A stretch of 29,364 nt of DNA from DASUTB01 sp036374835 (GTDB taxonomy: Bacteria > Actinomycetota > Actinomycetes > Jiangellales > Jiangellaceae). The stretch is from NCBI GenBank assembly GCA_036374835.1, contig DASUTB010000099.1, positions 1 through 29,364 on the forward strand, written 5' to 3'. Position 1 is the stretch's first letter. Each line of letters starts with the position of its first letter. A model generated the notes under the pieces. The model made no database searches. It saw only the letters and a list, made by a program, of their open reading frames with translations, and was not told the DNA's origin. Below are positions 1 to 7,181 of this stretch, one piece after another. The translations under genes were made by a program, and so were the position numbers.

Positions 1-233
1 GGCACCCCCCGACGCGCCGCCCGCGCCTCAACACCCAGCGCCCTGTTCGCCGCCTCCTGCGACACCGCGAAATCAGCCACCACCGACAACTGCGCCGCCG
101 CCGCAGCAGCCTTGAGCCGCTCCAGAACGGCGATCACATCAATCCGATCACCATCACCGCCCAGCTGCGATGCCAACCCGGCCAACTCGTCCACCACACC
201 GGCCAGCCGCCGCGCCGCCACCTGTTCGTTCAT
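1..233 (-). CDS. DUF222 / 13E12-repeat-type protein, N-terminal part (cut by window edge)
   Basis: The minus-strand frame opens with ATG at 233 and stays open to base 1, giving about 77 residues. It starts MNEQVAARRLAGVVDELAGL and continues with an Ala-rich helix (VLERLKAAAAAAQLSVVADF) and a run like SQEAANRALG. This matches the start of the actinobacterial DUF222 family (13E12 repeats), which usually carries a C-terminal HNH nuclease domain; that part would lie outside the window. The family is multicopy and is associated with mobile or damage-inducible loci in mycobacteria. A candidate LexA site overlaps the start codon. Identification rests on the N-terminal pattern only, so the HNH domain and function are inferred. 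Confidence 0.65.
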   Translation of the reverse strand, partial: MNEQVAARRLAGVVDELAGLASQLGGDGDRIDVIAVLERLKAAAAAAQLSVVADFAVSQEAANRALGVEARAARRGV

Positions 234-241
234 ACGTTCGA
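226..241 (-). promoter_or_regulatory. Candidate LexA (SOS) box over the start of the DUF222 gene
   Basis: The plus strand reads TCGTTCATACGTTCGA. One half-site is a perfect GTTCGA and the other is TCGTTC, against the actinobacterial SOS consensus TCGAAC-N4-GTTCGA (10 of 12 defined bases). It overlaps the ATG at 233. Some 13E12-family genes of mycobacteria are known members of the LexA regulon, which makes the site plausible. The two mismatches in one arm keep confidence moderate. Confidence 0.45.
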
Positions 242-395
242 ATCTATCACTCACCACCGACAACCTCCGCCGCCGAGAGGTGATCAGACGGTGGCGGTCA
301 CCGGCGGTAGCCGTGCTACGTCTCCACCACTAAACCCTTGCCCGCAGATCACTGGCGGGCCAGCATTGACGGCATCCCTGCGGAAGGAGACCGTC

Positions 396-1169
396 ATGTC
401 GTTGCTCGCCAACCTGGTGGAGGCCGTGTCGACCGGCCGGGTCGATGTCGTCGACCTCACCGCTCCTCTCACCGACAAGACACCGATCTTGGTGCTGCCC
501 GAGCCGTTCAGCCAGACCGACCGGTTCGAGCTGCGGGAGATCAGCCGGTACGACGATCGCGGCCCGGCGTGGTACTGGAACAACATCACGACCGGTGAGC
601 ACACCGGTACCCACTTCGACGCGCCGATTCACTGGGTGACCGGCCGCGACCGGGACGACGTGTCCCAGGTTCCGGTTCGCCGGTTGGTGGCCCCGGCCGC
701 CGTCCTCGACTTCACGTCCGAGGCCGCCGCCGATCCGGACTTCCTACTGGAGGTGGACCACGTGCGTGCGTGGGAGGCGGAGCACGGACCGCTTCCGGAC
801 GGCGGCTGGCTGCTGCTGCGAACCGGCTGGGACGCCCGCAGCCACAGCCAGGACGAGTTCCTGAATGCCGACGAGTCCGGCTCCCACACGCCCGGGATCA
901 GCGTGACATGCGCCCGCTGGCTGGCCGACGAAGCGTCGGTCATCGGCGTGGGCGTGGAGACCGTCGGGACCGATGCCGGCGGGGCCCACTCGTTCGAGCC
1001 GCCGTTCCCGTGCCATGCCTTCCTGCTCGGGGCGGGCAAGTACGGCCTGACCCAACTTCAGAACCTTGCGACGCTGCCGCCGACCGGCGCCGTCCTGATC
1101 GCGGCACCGCTGCCGATCATCGGTGGATCGGGCAGTCCCACCCGGGTGCTTGCGCTGGTCGAACGCTGA
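396..1169 (+). CDS. Cyclase-family (kynurenine formamidase-like) metal-dependent hydrolase
   Basis: A 257-residue protein of the cyclase family (PF04199), which includes kynurenine formamidase and isatin hydrolase; members hydrolyse amide or lactam-like bonds using a divalent metal. The signature is visible: HTGTHFDAPIH at residues 69-79, supplying likely metal ligands H69, H73, D75 and H79. The C-terminal half carries GVGVETVGTD and PCHAFLLGAGKYGLTQL, also typical of the family. I chose ATG 396 because GGAAGGAGA sits 5 bases upstream; an in-frame extension to 291 lacks this support. Its stop overlaps the start of the thiamine-diphosphate enzyme by one base (TGATG), so the two are translationally coupled and probably act in one pathway. 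The substrate cannot be told from the sequence. Confidence 0.85.
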   Translation: MSLLANLVEAVSTGRVDVVDLTAPLTDKTPILVLPEPFSQTDRFELREISRYDDRGPAWYWNNITTGEHTGTHFDAPIHWVTGRDRDDVSQVPVRRLVAPAAVLDFTSEAAADPDFLLEVDHVRAWEAEHGPLPDGGWLLLRTGWDARSHSQDEFLNADESGSHTPGISVTCARWLADEASVIGVGVETVGTDAGGAHSFEPPFPCHAFLLGAGKYGLTQLQNLATLPPTGAVLIAAPLPIIGGSGSPTRVLALVER

Positions 1170-2803
1170 TGTACGTCTCCGAGGCGGTCGGACGCGCGCT
1201 CGCCGGTCTCGGCGTCCGGCACGCCTTCGGCGTGGTCGGCAGCGGAAACTTCGACGTCACGAACGCCTTGGTCGCCGGTGGCGCGCGGTATGTCGCGGCC
1301 CGCCACGAGGGCGGCGCGGCGACCATGGCCGACGCGTACGCCCGGATGAATAGCACGGTCGCCGTGCTCACCGTGCATCAGGGTTGCGGGCTCACCAACG
1401 CGATGACCGGGATCACCGAAGCGGCAAAGAGCAGAACCCCGCTTGTCGTCCTGGCCGCCGAGGCGAATGCCCCCACGTCGAACTTCGCCATCGATCAGTC
1501 GGGGATGGCCGAGGCAGTCGGCGCGACAGCAATCCGGATCGGCTCGGCCGAGACGGCGGTCTTTGACGCGGTCCGAGCGTTCAACCTGGCGAGGGACGAA
1601 CGCCGAACGGTGGTGCTGAACCTGCCGCTCGAGGTTCAACGGCAGGCCGCACCGGACGAGGCGGGAATGTACGACGGCCGGCCGCCTCAGCCGCCCGCAC
1701 CGGCGGCCGACGACGTCGCCGCGCTCGCGAACCTGCTCGCCGGCGCGCAGCGCCCGGTCATCATCGCCGGACGCGGCGCTCGGCACGCCCGAGCCGAGCT
1801 GCTCGCGTTGGCCGAGGCATGCGGTGCGCTGCTTGCGACGTCGGCCGTCGCCAAGGGACTGTTCCATGGCAGCCCGTGGTCGCTCGACGTATCTGGCGGG
1901 TTCGCGTCCCCGCTGGCGGCGGAGCTGATCACCGGTGCCGACGTGATCGTCGGCTTCGGCTGCGCGCTGAATATGTGGACCACACGGCATGGCCGGCTGA
2001 TCGGGCCGGACGCACGGCTGGCCCAGGTTGACGTGGAGGCCGCCGCGCTAGGGCTGCACCGGCCGGTCGACCTCGGCGTGGTCGGTGACAGCGCCTCGAC
2101 CGCGGCCGCAACGCTCGCCGCACTTGAGGACGGGCAGGGCGAGCTGCGGGGCTACCGCAGCGCGGACCTGCGTAAGCGGATCGCCACTGAAGTGCAGTGG
2201 CGCGAGGTCCCGTACGAGGACTGGGGCACTGCCGAGACCATCGACCCGCGCACCCTGACGATCGCGCTGGACGACCACCTGCCGGACGAGCGGATCGTGG
2301 CCGTGGACTCCGGCAACTTCATGGGTTACCCGAGCATGTACCTGTCCGTGCCGGACGAGTTCGGGTTCTGCTTCACCCAGGCATTTCAGTCCATCGGGCT
2401 CGGGCTGGCCACCGCGATCGGCGCGGCATTGGCTCAGCCGGACCGGCTTCCCGTTGCCGCGCTCGGCGACGGCGGCGCGCTGATGGCGGCCGCAGAGCTG
2501 GACACCGTCCGCCGGCTCGGCCTGCCGATGCTGATCGTGGTCTACAACGACGACGCGTACGGGGCCGAAGTGCACCACTTCACCGACGGCCAGCCGCTGG
2601 ACACGGTCACCTTTCCAGAGACCGACATCGCCGCCGTCGGGCGCGGCTACGGACTGGACGCGGCGACCGTCCGCACGCCCGACGACATGGCCGCCGTCCG
2701 CCGCTGGGTGAACGGCCCCCGAGACCGTGCCCTGCTCGTAGACGCCAAGGTCGCCGCGCCCCGCGGATCCTGGTGGCTCGAGGAGGCCTTCCGCGGCCAC
2801 TGA
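1169..2803 (+). CDS. Thiamine diphosphate-dependent enzyme (acetolactate synthase/decarboxylase superfamily)
   Basis: A 544-residue protein with the three-domain layout of the ThDP superfamily (Pyr, central, PP). The catalytic Glu that activates the cofactor is E47 in RHEGGAATMADAYAR. The ThDP/Mg-binding motif starts at G433-D434-G435 and ends with N460-D461 in VVYNDDAYG. Superfamily members cleave or ligate bonds next to a carbonyl, for example 2-oxo acid decarboxylases, carboligases and C-C hydrolases. The start ATG overlaps the stop of the cyclase gene by one base, so the pair forms a coupled operon. There is no regulatory ACT subunit next door and no branched-chain biosynthesis gene, so an IlvB role is unlikely. 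A catabolic decarboxylase or C-C lyase acting with the cyclase is my inference; the substrate is unknown. Confidence 0.85.
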   Translation: MYVSEAVGRALAGLGVRHAFGVVGSGNFDVTNALVAGGARYVAARHEGGAATMADAYARMNSTVAVLTVHQGCGLTNAMTGITEAAKSRTPLVVLAAEANAPTSNFAIDQSGMAEAVGATAIRIGSAETAVFDAVRAFNLARDERRTVVLNLPLEVQRQAAPDEAGMYDGRPPQPPAPAADDVAALANLLAGAQRPVIIAGRGARHARAELLALAEACGALLATSAVAKGLFHGSPWSLDVSGGFASPLAAELITGADVIVGFGCALNMWTTRHGRLIGPDARLAQVDVEAAALGLHRPVDLGVVGDSASTAAATLAALEDGQGELRGYRSADLRKRIATEVQWREVPYEDWGTAETIDPRTLTIALDDHLPDERIVAVDSGNFMGYPSMYLSVPDEFGFCFTQAFQSIGLGLATAIGAALAQPDRLPVAALGDGGALMAAAELDTVRRLGLPMLIVVYNDDAYGAEVHHFTDGQPLDTVTFPETDIAAVGRGYGLDAATVRTPDDMAAVRRWVNGPRDRALLVDAKVAAPRGSWWLEEAFRGH

Positions 2804-2858
2804 TGGAGATCTGGCGGCATAGTGGTGAGGGCAGGTGCTGGGAGAGGAGGACCGAATC

Positions 2859-5249
2859 GTGACCGATCGGTGGCTGATGCGCTACGACGGCTACGACCCT
2901 GAGGACGAGGGCCGCCGGGAGTCGCTGTGCACGATGGGCAACGGGTACCTCGCCACGCGCGGGGCGGCAGCGGAATCCTCCGCTGACGGAATCCACTACC
3001 CGGGCACCTATGCCGCCGGCGTCTACAACCGGTTGGAAGACCGGATCGACAATAGGACGGTCGAGAACGAGAGCCTGGTCAACCTGCCGAACTGGCTGAC
3101 GACACGATTCCGGATCGACGGCGGGCCGTGGTTCGACATCGACGAGGCCGAGATCCTCGAGTACCGCCAGGAGCTCGACCTCCGGCATGCCGTGTTCACC
3201 CGGCGTTTCCGGGTCCGCGACGACGGCCGACGCACCACCACGATCACCGAGCGCCGCCTGGTGAGCATGGATTTCAAGCACGCCTGCGCCCTCGAGGTGA
3301 CCTACCTGCCGGAGGACTGGTCGGGCCGGCTCGAGATCCGCTCCGTGCTCGACGGCACCGTGGAGAACACCCTGGTGGAGCGCTACCGCGAGCTTGCCGG
3401 CAAACACCTCGACCTGCTCCAGACCGCCGCCCCGTCCCCCGACTCCGTGCTGCTGGAGATCGTGACGAACCAGTCGGGGATTCGGGTGGCGATGGCCGCC
3501 CGCACCGTCATCTGGCGCGACGGCGGGCACGCCGAGGCCGAGCGCCGGCTCGTGAACGAGGGCGGCGTGGTCGGCCACCACCTTGCCCTTGAGGTGCGCC
3601 GGTCCGAGCCGGTCACGCTGGAGAAGACCGTCACCGTGTTCACCGGCAGGGACCGCGCCATCGTGGAGCCCGCGACCGAGGCCATTCGATGGCTGCCGCG
3701 GCTGGGCCGGTTCGAGGACCTGCTGAAGCGGCACGTCTTGGCCTGGGGGCATCTCTGGGAACGCTTCCACATCGACATGGAGTCGGAGGGGCGGATGCTG
3801 TGCATCCTGCGCCTGCACCTGCTGCACCTGCTCCAGTCGGTCTCCATGAACTCCGCCGACCTCGATGTCGGGGTGCCGGCCAGGGGGCTTCACGGCGAGG
3901 CCTACCGCGGGCACATTCTCTGGGACGAGCTGTTCATCCTGCCCGTCCTGAACCTGCGGCTCCCCTTCCTGAGCCGTTCGCTGTTGCAGTACCGGTACCG
4001 CCGGCTGCCCGAAGCCCGAGCGGCGGCTCGTGAGGCGGGCTACGCCGGTGCGATGTACCCCTGGCAGTCCGGGAGCAACGGGGAGGAGGAGAGCCAGCGG
4101 CTGCACCTCAACCCCGTCTCCGGGCGCTGGACCCCCGACCCCACCCGGCGGCAGCGTCACGTGGGGATCGCCATCGCCTACAACGTGTGGCAGTACTATC
4201 AGGTGACCGGCGACCGGGAGTTCCTCAACCAGTATGGGGCGGAGATGCTCCTGGAGATTGCCCGCTTCTGGGGCAGCATCGCCACCTACGACCGCGCTCG
4301 GGACCGTTACGTCATCCGCGGCGTGATGGGACCCGACGAGTTCCACTCCGGCTACCCGGGTCGCGACCAGGACGGCATCGACAACAACGCCTACACCAAC
4401 GTGATGGCCTCCTGGGTGCTCGGTCGCGCCATGGAGGTCCTCGACCTGCTACCCGGACAAGAGCGCCACGAGTTCCTGGAGATGATGGACCTGCGTCCCG
4501 AGGAGCTCGAGCGGTGGGAGGACATCGCGCACAAGCTCTTCGTCCCGTTCCACGACGGCGTCATCAGCCAGTTCGAAGGCTACGAGGACCTTCAGGAGCT
4601 GGACTGGACGGCCTACCGAGCCAAGTACGGAAACATCCAACGCTTGGACCGCATCCTCGAAGCCGAGAACGACACGGTGAACCGGTACAAAGCCTCGAAA
4701 CAAGCCGACGTGCTGATGTTGTTCTACCTGCTGTCCGCCGACGAGTTGCGCGAGGTGTTCGGTCAGCTCGGCTACGATCTCGATCCCGAGCTGCTTCCCC
4801 GGACGATCCACTACTACCTCGACCGGACCTCGCACGGGTCCACCCTGTCGGCGGTCGTCCACGCCTGGGTACTCGCCAGGTCCGAGCGCGAGCGGGCTCT
4901 GGACTTTCTGACTCAGGCTCTCGAGGCCGACGTGACCGACATCCAGGGCGGAACCACACCGGAGGCGATCCACCTGGCCGCAATGGCCGGCAGCGTCGAC
5001 CTGGTCCAGCGCTGCTTCTCAGGTCTCGAGGCCCGGCAGGACCAGCTGCTGGTCAACCCGCAATGGCCCGAGCCGCTCGGGGTGATGGAGTTCTCGATCC
5101 GCTACCGGGACCAGCCCCTGACACTGCGTATCCACGGCGATGGCGGGGAGATCCAGGCGGGTCCGGGAATGCAGCGGCCGATCGAGGTCGCCTGCCGCGG
5201 AGAGGTCGCCGAGCTGAAACCCGGTTCGAGGGTCAGCTTCCCACTGTGA
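2859..5249 (+). CDS. Glycoside hydrolase family 65 protein (disaccharide phosphorylase type)
   Basis: A 796-residue GH65 protein; the family phosphorolyses alpha-glucosides such as trehalose, maltose, kojibiose or nigerose to beta-glucose 1-phosphate plus glucose. It begins with the N-terminal beta-sandwich signature (YDGYDPEDEGRRESLCTMGN, then YPGTYAAGVYNRL). The (alpha/alpha)6 barrel carries the general acid E494 in GPDEFH and the phosphate-binding loop TSHGSTLS (H659, S661), so phosphorylase rather than hydrolase activity is likely. Length is normal. I chose GTG 2859 because GAGAGGAGG lies 8 bases upstream; an in-frame GTG at 2835 has no such site. It stands 55 bases after the ThDP enzyme and may share its transcript. 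No beta-phosphoglucomutase is adjacent. A short piece very similar to codons near 668-686 recurs at 28444-28498. Confidence 0.88.
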   Translation: MTDRWLMRYDGYDPEDEGRRESLCTMGNGYLATRGAAAESSADGIHYPGTYAAGVYNRLEDRIDNRTVENESLVNLPNWLTTRFRIDGGPWFDIDEAEILEYRQELDLRHAVFTRRFRVRDDGRRTTTITERRLVSMDFKHACALEVTYLPEDWSGRLEIRSVLDGTVENTLVERYRELAGKHLDLLQTAAPSPDSVLLEIVTNQSGIRVAMAARTVIWRDGGHAEAERRLVNEGGVVGHHLALEVRRSEPVTLEKTVTVFTGRDRAIVEPATEAIRWLPRLGRFEDLLKRHVLAWGHLWERFHIDMESEGRMLCILRLHLLHLLQSVSMNSADLDVGVPARGLHGEAYRGHILWDELFILPVLNLRLPFLSRSLLQYRYRRLPEARAAAREAGYAGAMYPWQSGSNGEEESQRLHLNPVSGRWTPDPTRRQRHVGIAIAYNVWQYYQVTGDREFLNQYGAEMLLEIARFWGSIATYDRARDRYVIRGVMGPDEFHSGYPGRDQDGIDNNAYTNVMASWVLGRAMEVLDLLPGQERHEFLEMMDLRPEELERWEDIAHKLFVPFHDGVISQFEGYEDLQELDWTAYRAKYGNIQRLDRILEAENDTVNRYKASKQADVLMLFYLLSADELREVFGQLGYDLDPELLPRTIHYYLDRTSHGSTLSAVVHAWVLARSERERALDFLTQALEADVTDIQGGTTPEAIHLAAMAGSVDLVQRCFSGLEARQDQLLVNPQWPEPLGVMEFSIRYRDQPLTLRIHGDGGEIQAGPGMQRPIEVACRGEVAELKPGSRVSFPL

Positions 5250-5280
5250 CCGCAAGCGGGTGACGAGGTGACCGGTGAAC

Positions 5281-6735
5281 TCAGGAAGCGACGACGATCC
5301 CCATCATGCCCTGGTCCTCGTGGTCAAGGATGTGGCAGTGGTACACGGTGCGACCGCCGAAGTCGGCGAACCGGACCCGGACGCGCACCGCCCGGCCGGC
5401 CGGTATGTTGATCACGTCCCGCCACTGCGGCTCCGACACCGGCCCGGTGCCCTTGTCGAGCACCTGGATCGGCCAGACATGCAAGTGGAAAGGGTGGTCC
5501 ATGGGGCTCGGATTCCGCAGAACCCACTCCTCGACGGCACCCATCCGGACTTCGGTGTCGACCCGGTCGGGGTCGAACTCACGACCATCGATGAGGAACC
5601 GCATCCCACCACCGCCCATGCCGACCTCGAAGCGCAACTCGCGCCGCGCGTCCACGGCCACGGCGCGTAGGTCCTCGACCTGCGCCGCCTCCCAGCGCAA
5701 TGGAGGGGCCGAGACCGCCTCGGCGGACACGTCGAGCACCGCGAGCGGCACCGGCTCGCTCGCCGTCTGCTCGCCGCGCATCATCGGCCCCATCCCCATG
5801 CCACCGCGGTCGTACGGCTCGGCGAGCAGGCGGTAGCGACCCTCGGCTGCGGCTTCGACGGCAAGGTCGGCGCGGTTCCCGGGCGCCAGCAGCACATCCT
5901 CCTGCCGAGCCGGCCGAACCCGGTGGCCGTCCAGACCGAGGACCGTGAGTTCGGCGTCCTCGAGTCGGAGCCGGAGGAAACGCGACGTGCACGCGTTGAC
6001 CACCCGCCACCTCTCCCTGGCCCCGCGGCGACCGGTCAAGGTCGGCTGGAACTGCCCGTTGACCAGCACAAGCCGGCCCTCCCTGCCCATCATCCGCTGC
6101 TGGAACGAGGGTCGGACGACGCGGCCCTCCGCATCGAGCGTGATGTCGGTGACCACCAGGACACGGTCCTCGTCGAACGCAGCCTCCGCCTCGTCGCTCG
6201 CCACGATGATGGTGCCCGCCAGCCCGCCGAAGACCTGGTCGGCTACCAGCCCATGCCGATGCGGGTGGTACCAGAAGGTGCCGGTCGGGTGGTCGTCCGG
6301 CAACCGGTACTCATAGTGGAATGTTTCTCCCGGCAACACCTCGATGAAGACATTGTCGCTGTTGCCTTCGGGTGAGACGTGCAAACCGTGGACGTGCAGG
6401 TTCGTCGGCGCGTCCAGCCGATTGGCCAGGGCGACGCGGAGCAGATCACCGGGTCTTAGCCGCCAGGTAGGCCCCGGGCTGGTGCCGTTGTAGCCGAGCG
6501 CGGAGGTGTCCTGCCCGGCCAGCCGGACTCCTGCCGCCGCCTCCAGGTTCACCTCGAGCAGGCCGTCCTCGCTCGCGAGGATCTCCGGCACTCTGAGGTC
6601 GCCGCCGCCATCGGTGACGGCGAGTTCGCCGCGCGGAGCAGCCGAACGCCAGAGCCCGACCCCACCGGCCGCGGCCGACGCCGCGCCCAAGGCCGCGAGC
6701 TGGAGAGCGCGCCGGCGGGTCAGCTGGACGGTCAC
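5281..6735 (-). CDS. Tat-exported multicopper oxidase (CueO/laccase-like)
   Basis: A 484-residue three-cupredoxin multicopper oxidase; such enzymes oxidise Cu(I), metals or phenols and reduce O2 to water. A twin-arginine signal (LTRRRALQLAAL, residues 5-16) followed by an Ala/Gly-rich segment points to export of the folded protein. All four copper-binding blocks are present: HVH (H114, H116), WYHPHRHG (H157, H159), HPFHLH (H414, H417, H419) and HCHILDHEDQGM (H466, C467, H468, H472, M477). A Met-rich stretch, GGMGMGPMMRG, resembles the methionine-rich copper-binding loop of CueO-type cuprous oxidases, so copper detoxification is a reasonable inference. It starts with GTG at 6735, 13 bases after the stop of the SHOCT gene, and is probably cotranscribed with it. 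Confidence 0.9.
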   Translation of the reverse strand: MTVQLTRRRALQLAALGAASAAAGGVGLWRSAAPRGELAVTDGGGDLRVPEILASEDGLLEVNLEAAAGVRLAGQDTSALGYNGTSPGPTWRLRPGDLLRVALANRLDAPTNLHVHGLHVSPEGNSDNVFIEVLPGETFHYEYRLPDDHPTGTFWYHPHRHGLVADQVFGGLAGTIIVASDEAEAAFDEDRVLVVTDITLDAEGRVVRPSFQQRMMGREGRLVLVNGQFQPTLTGRRGARERWRVVNACTSRFLRLRLEDAELTVLGLDGHRVRPARQEDVLLAPGNRADLAVEAAAEGRYRLLAEPYDRGGMGMGPMMRGEQTASEPVPLAVLDVSAEAVSAPPLRWEAAQVEDLRAVAVDARRELRFEVGMGGGGMRFLIDGREFDPDRVDTEVRMGAVEEWVLRNPSPMDHPFHLHVWPIQVLDKGTGPVSEPQWRDVINIPAGRAVRVRVRFADFGGRTVYHCHILDHEDQGMMGIVVAS

Positions 6736-6748
6736 GACGTGCTCCGGC

Positions 6749-7063
6749 CTATTCTCGCTTCAGCTCGGTCAGCCGCTCGTGGTACTCCTCGGTCGTCAGC
6801 TCGCCTCGGGCGTACCGCTCGTCGAGAAGGTCGCGTGCCCGGCTGCGCCCACTGTCCAGAGTGTCTCGGGACGCGAATCCGCGGGTGAGGCCGAGTATGG
6901 CCACCACGATCAAGGTGATGATGCCGGCGAGCAGCAACAGCCCCCACAGCCATGCCCAGCCACCGCCCCAGCCGTCCATCATCCCGTCCATCGGTCCCCA
7001 GCCGTCCCCGTGGCCCGGGCGGCCCGCCAGAACAGGTGTCGCGAGGTGCACAATGGCCGCCAT
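6749..7063 (-). CDS. Small membrane protein with C-terminal SHOCT domain
   Basis: A 104-residue protein with a Gly/Met/Trp-rich segment (GWGPMDGMMDGWGGGW), one strong transmembrane helix around residues 40-60, and a SHOCT domain at residues 75-104 (ARDLLDERYARGELTTEEYH). SHOCT is a short oligomerisation or C-terminal module common in actinobacterial membrane proteins. The start ATG at 7063 is preceded by GGAGAGGAAG 6 bases upstream. It precedes the multicopper oxidase by 13 bases, so the two are probably one transcript. Small SHOCT proteins beside copper genes are common; a direct role in copper handling is inferred only from this position and the Met-rich stretch. Confidence 0.8.
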   Translation of the reverse strand: MAAIVHLATPVLAGRPGHGDGWGPMDGMMDGWGGGWAWLWGLLLLAGIITLIVVAILGLTRGFASRDTLDSGRSRARDLLDERYARGELTTEEYHERLTELKRE

Positions 7064-7181
7064 CTAACACTTCCTCTCCGGCGGCAACGCCAACATGGCA
7101 GATTGCTCTGTGTGCTGATAACGCTACGGTGAGTGCGCCGCGCCTCCCGGGGTCGTCCATCCTGCCCGATGGGGCCGAAGG

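Noticed and set aside
1169..2803. Annotation of the ThDP enzyme as acetolactate synthase IlvB
   Set aside because: There is no ilvN/ilvC neighbour and it is coupled to a cyclase-family hydrolase; only the superfamily is supportable.
2607..4346. Long minus-strand open frame (579 codons) opposite the GH65 gene
   Set aside because: It lies antisense to a well-supported family gene and its Val/Gly/Asp-rich content resembles no protein; such frames are expected in GC-rich DNA.
5250..5280. CCGC-AA-GCGG between the GH65 and oxidase stops as a terminator
   Set aside because: The stem has only four pairs with a two-base loop and no T-run.
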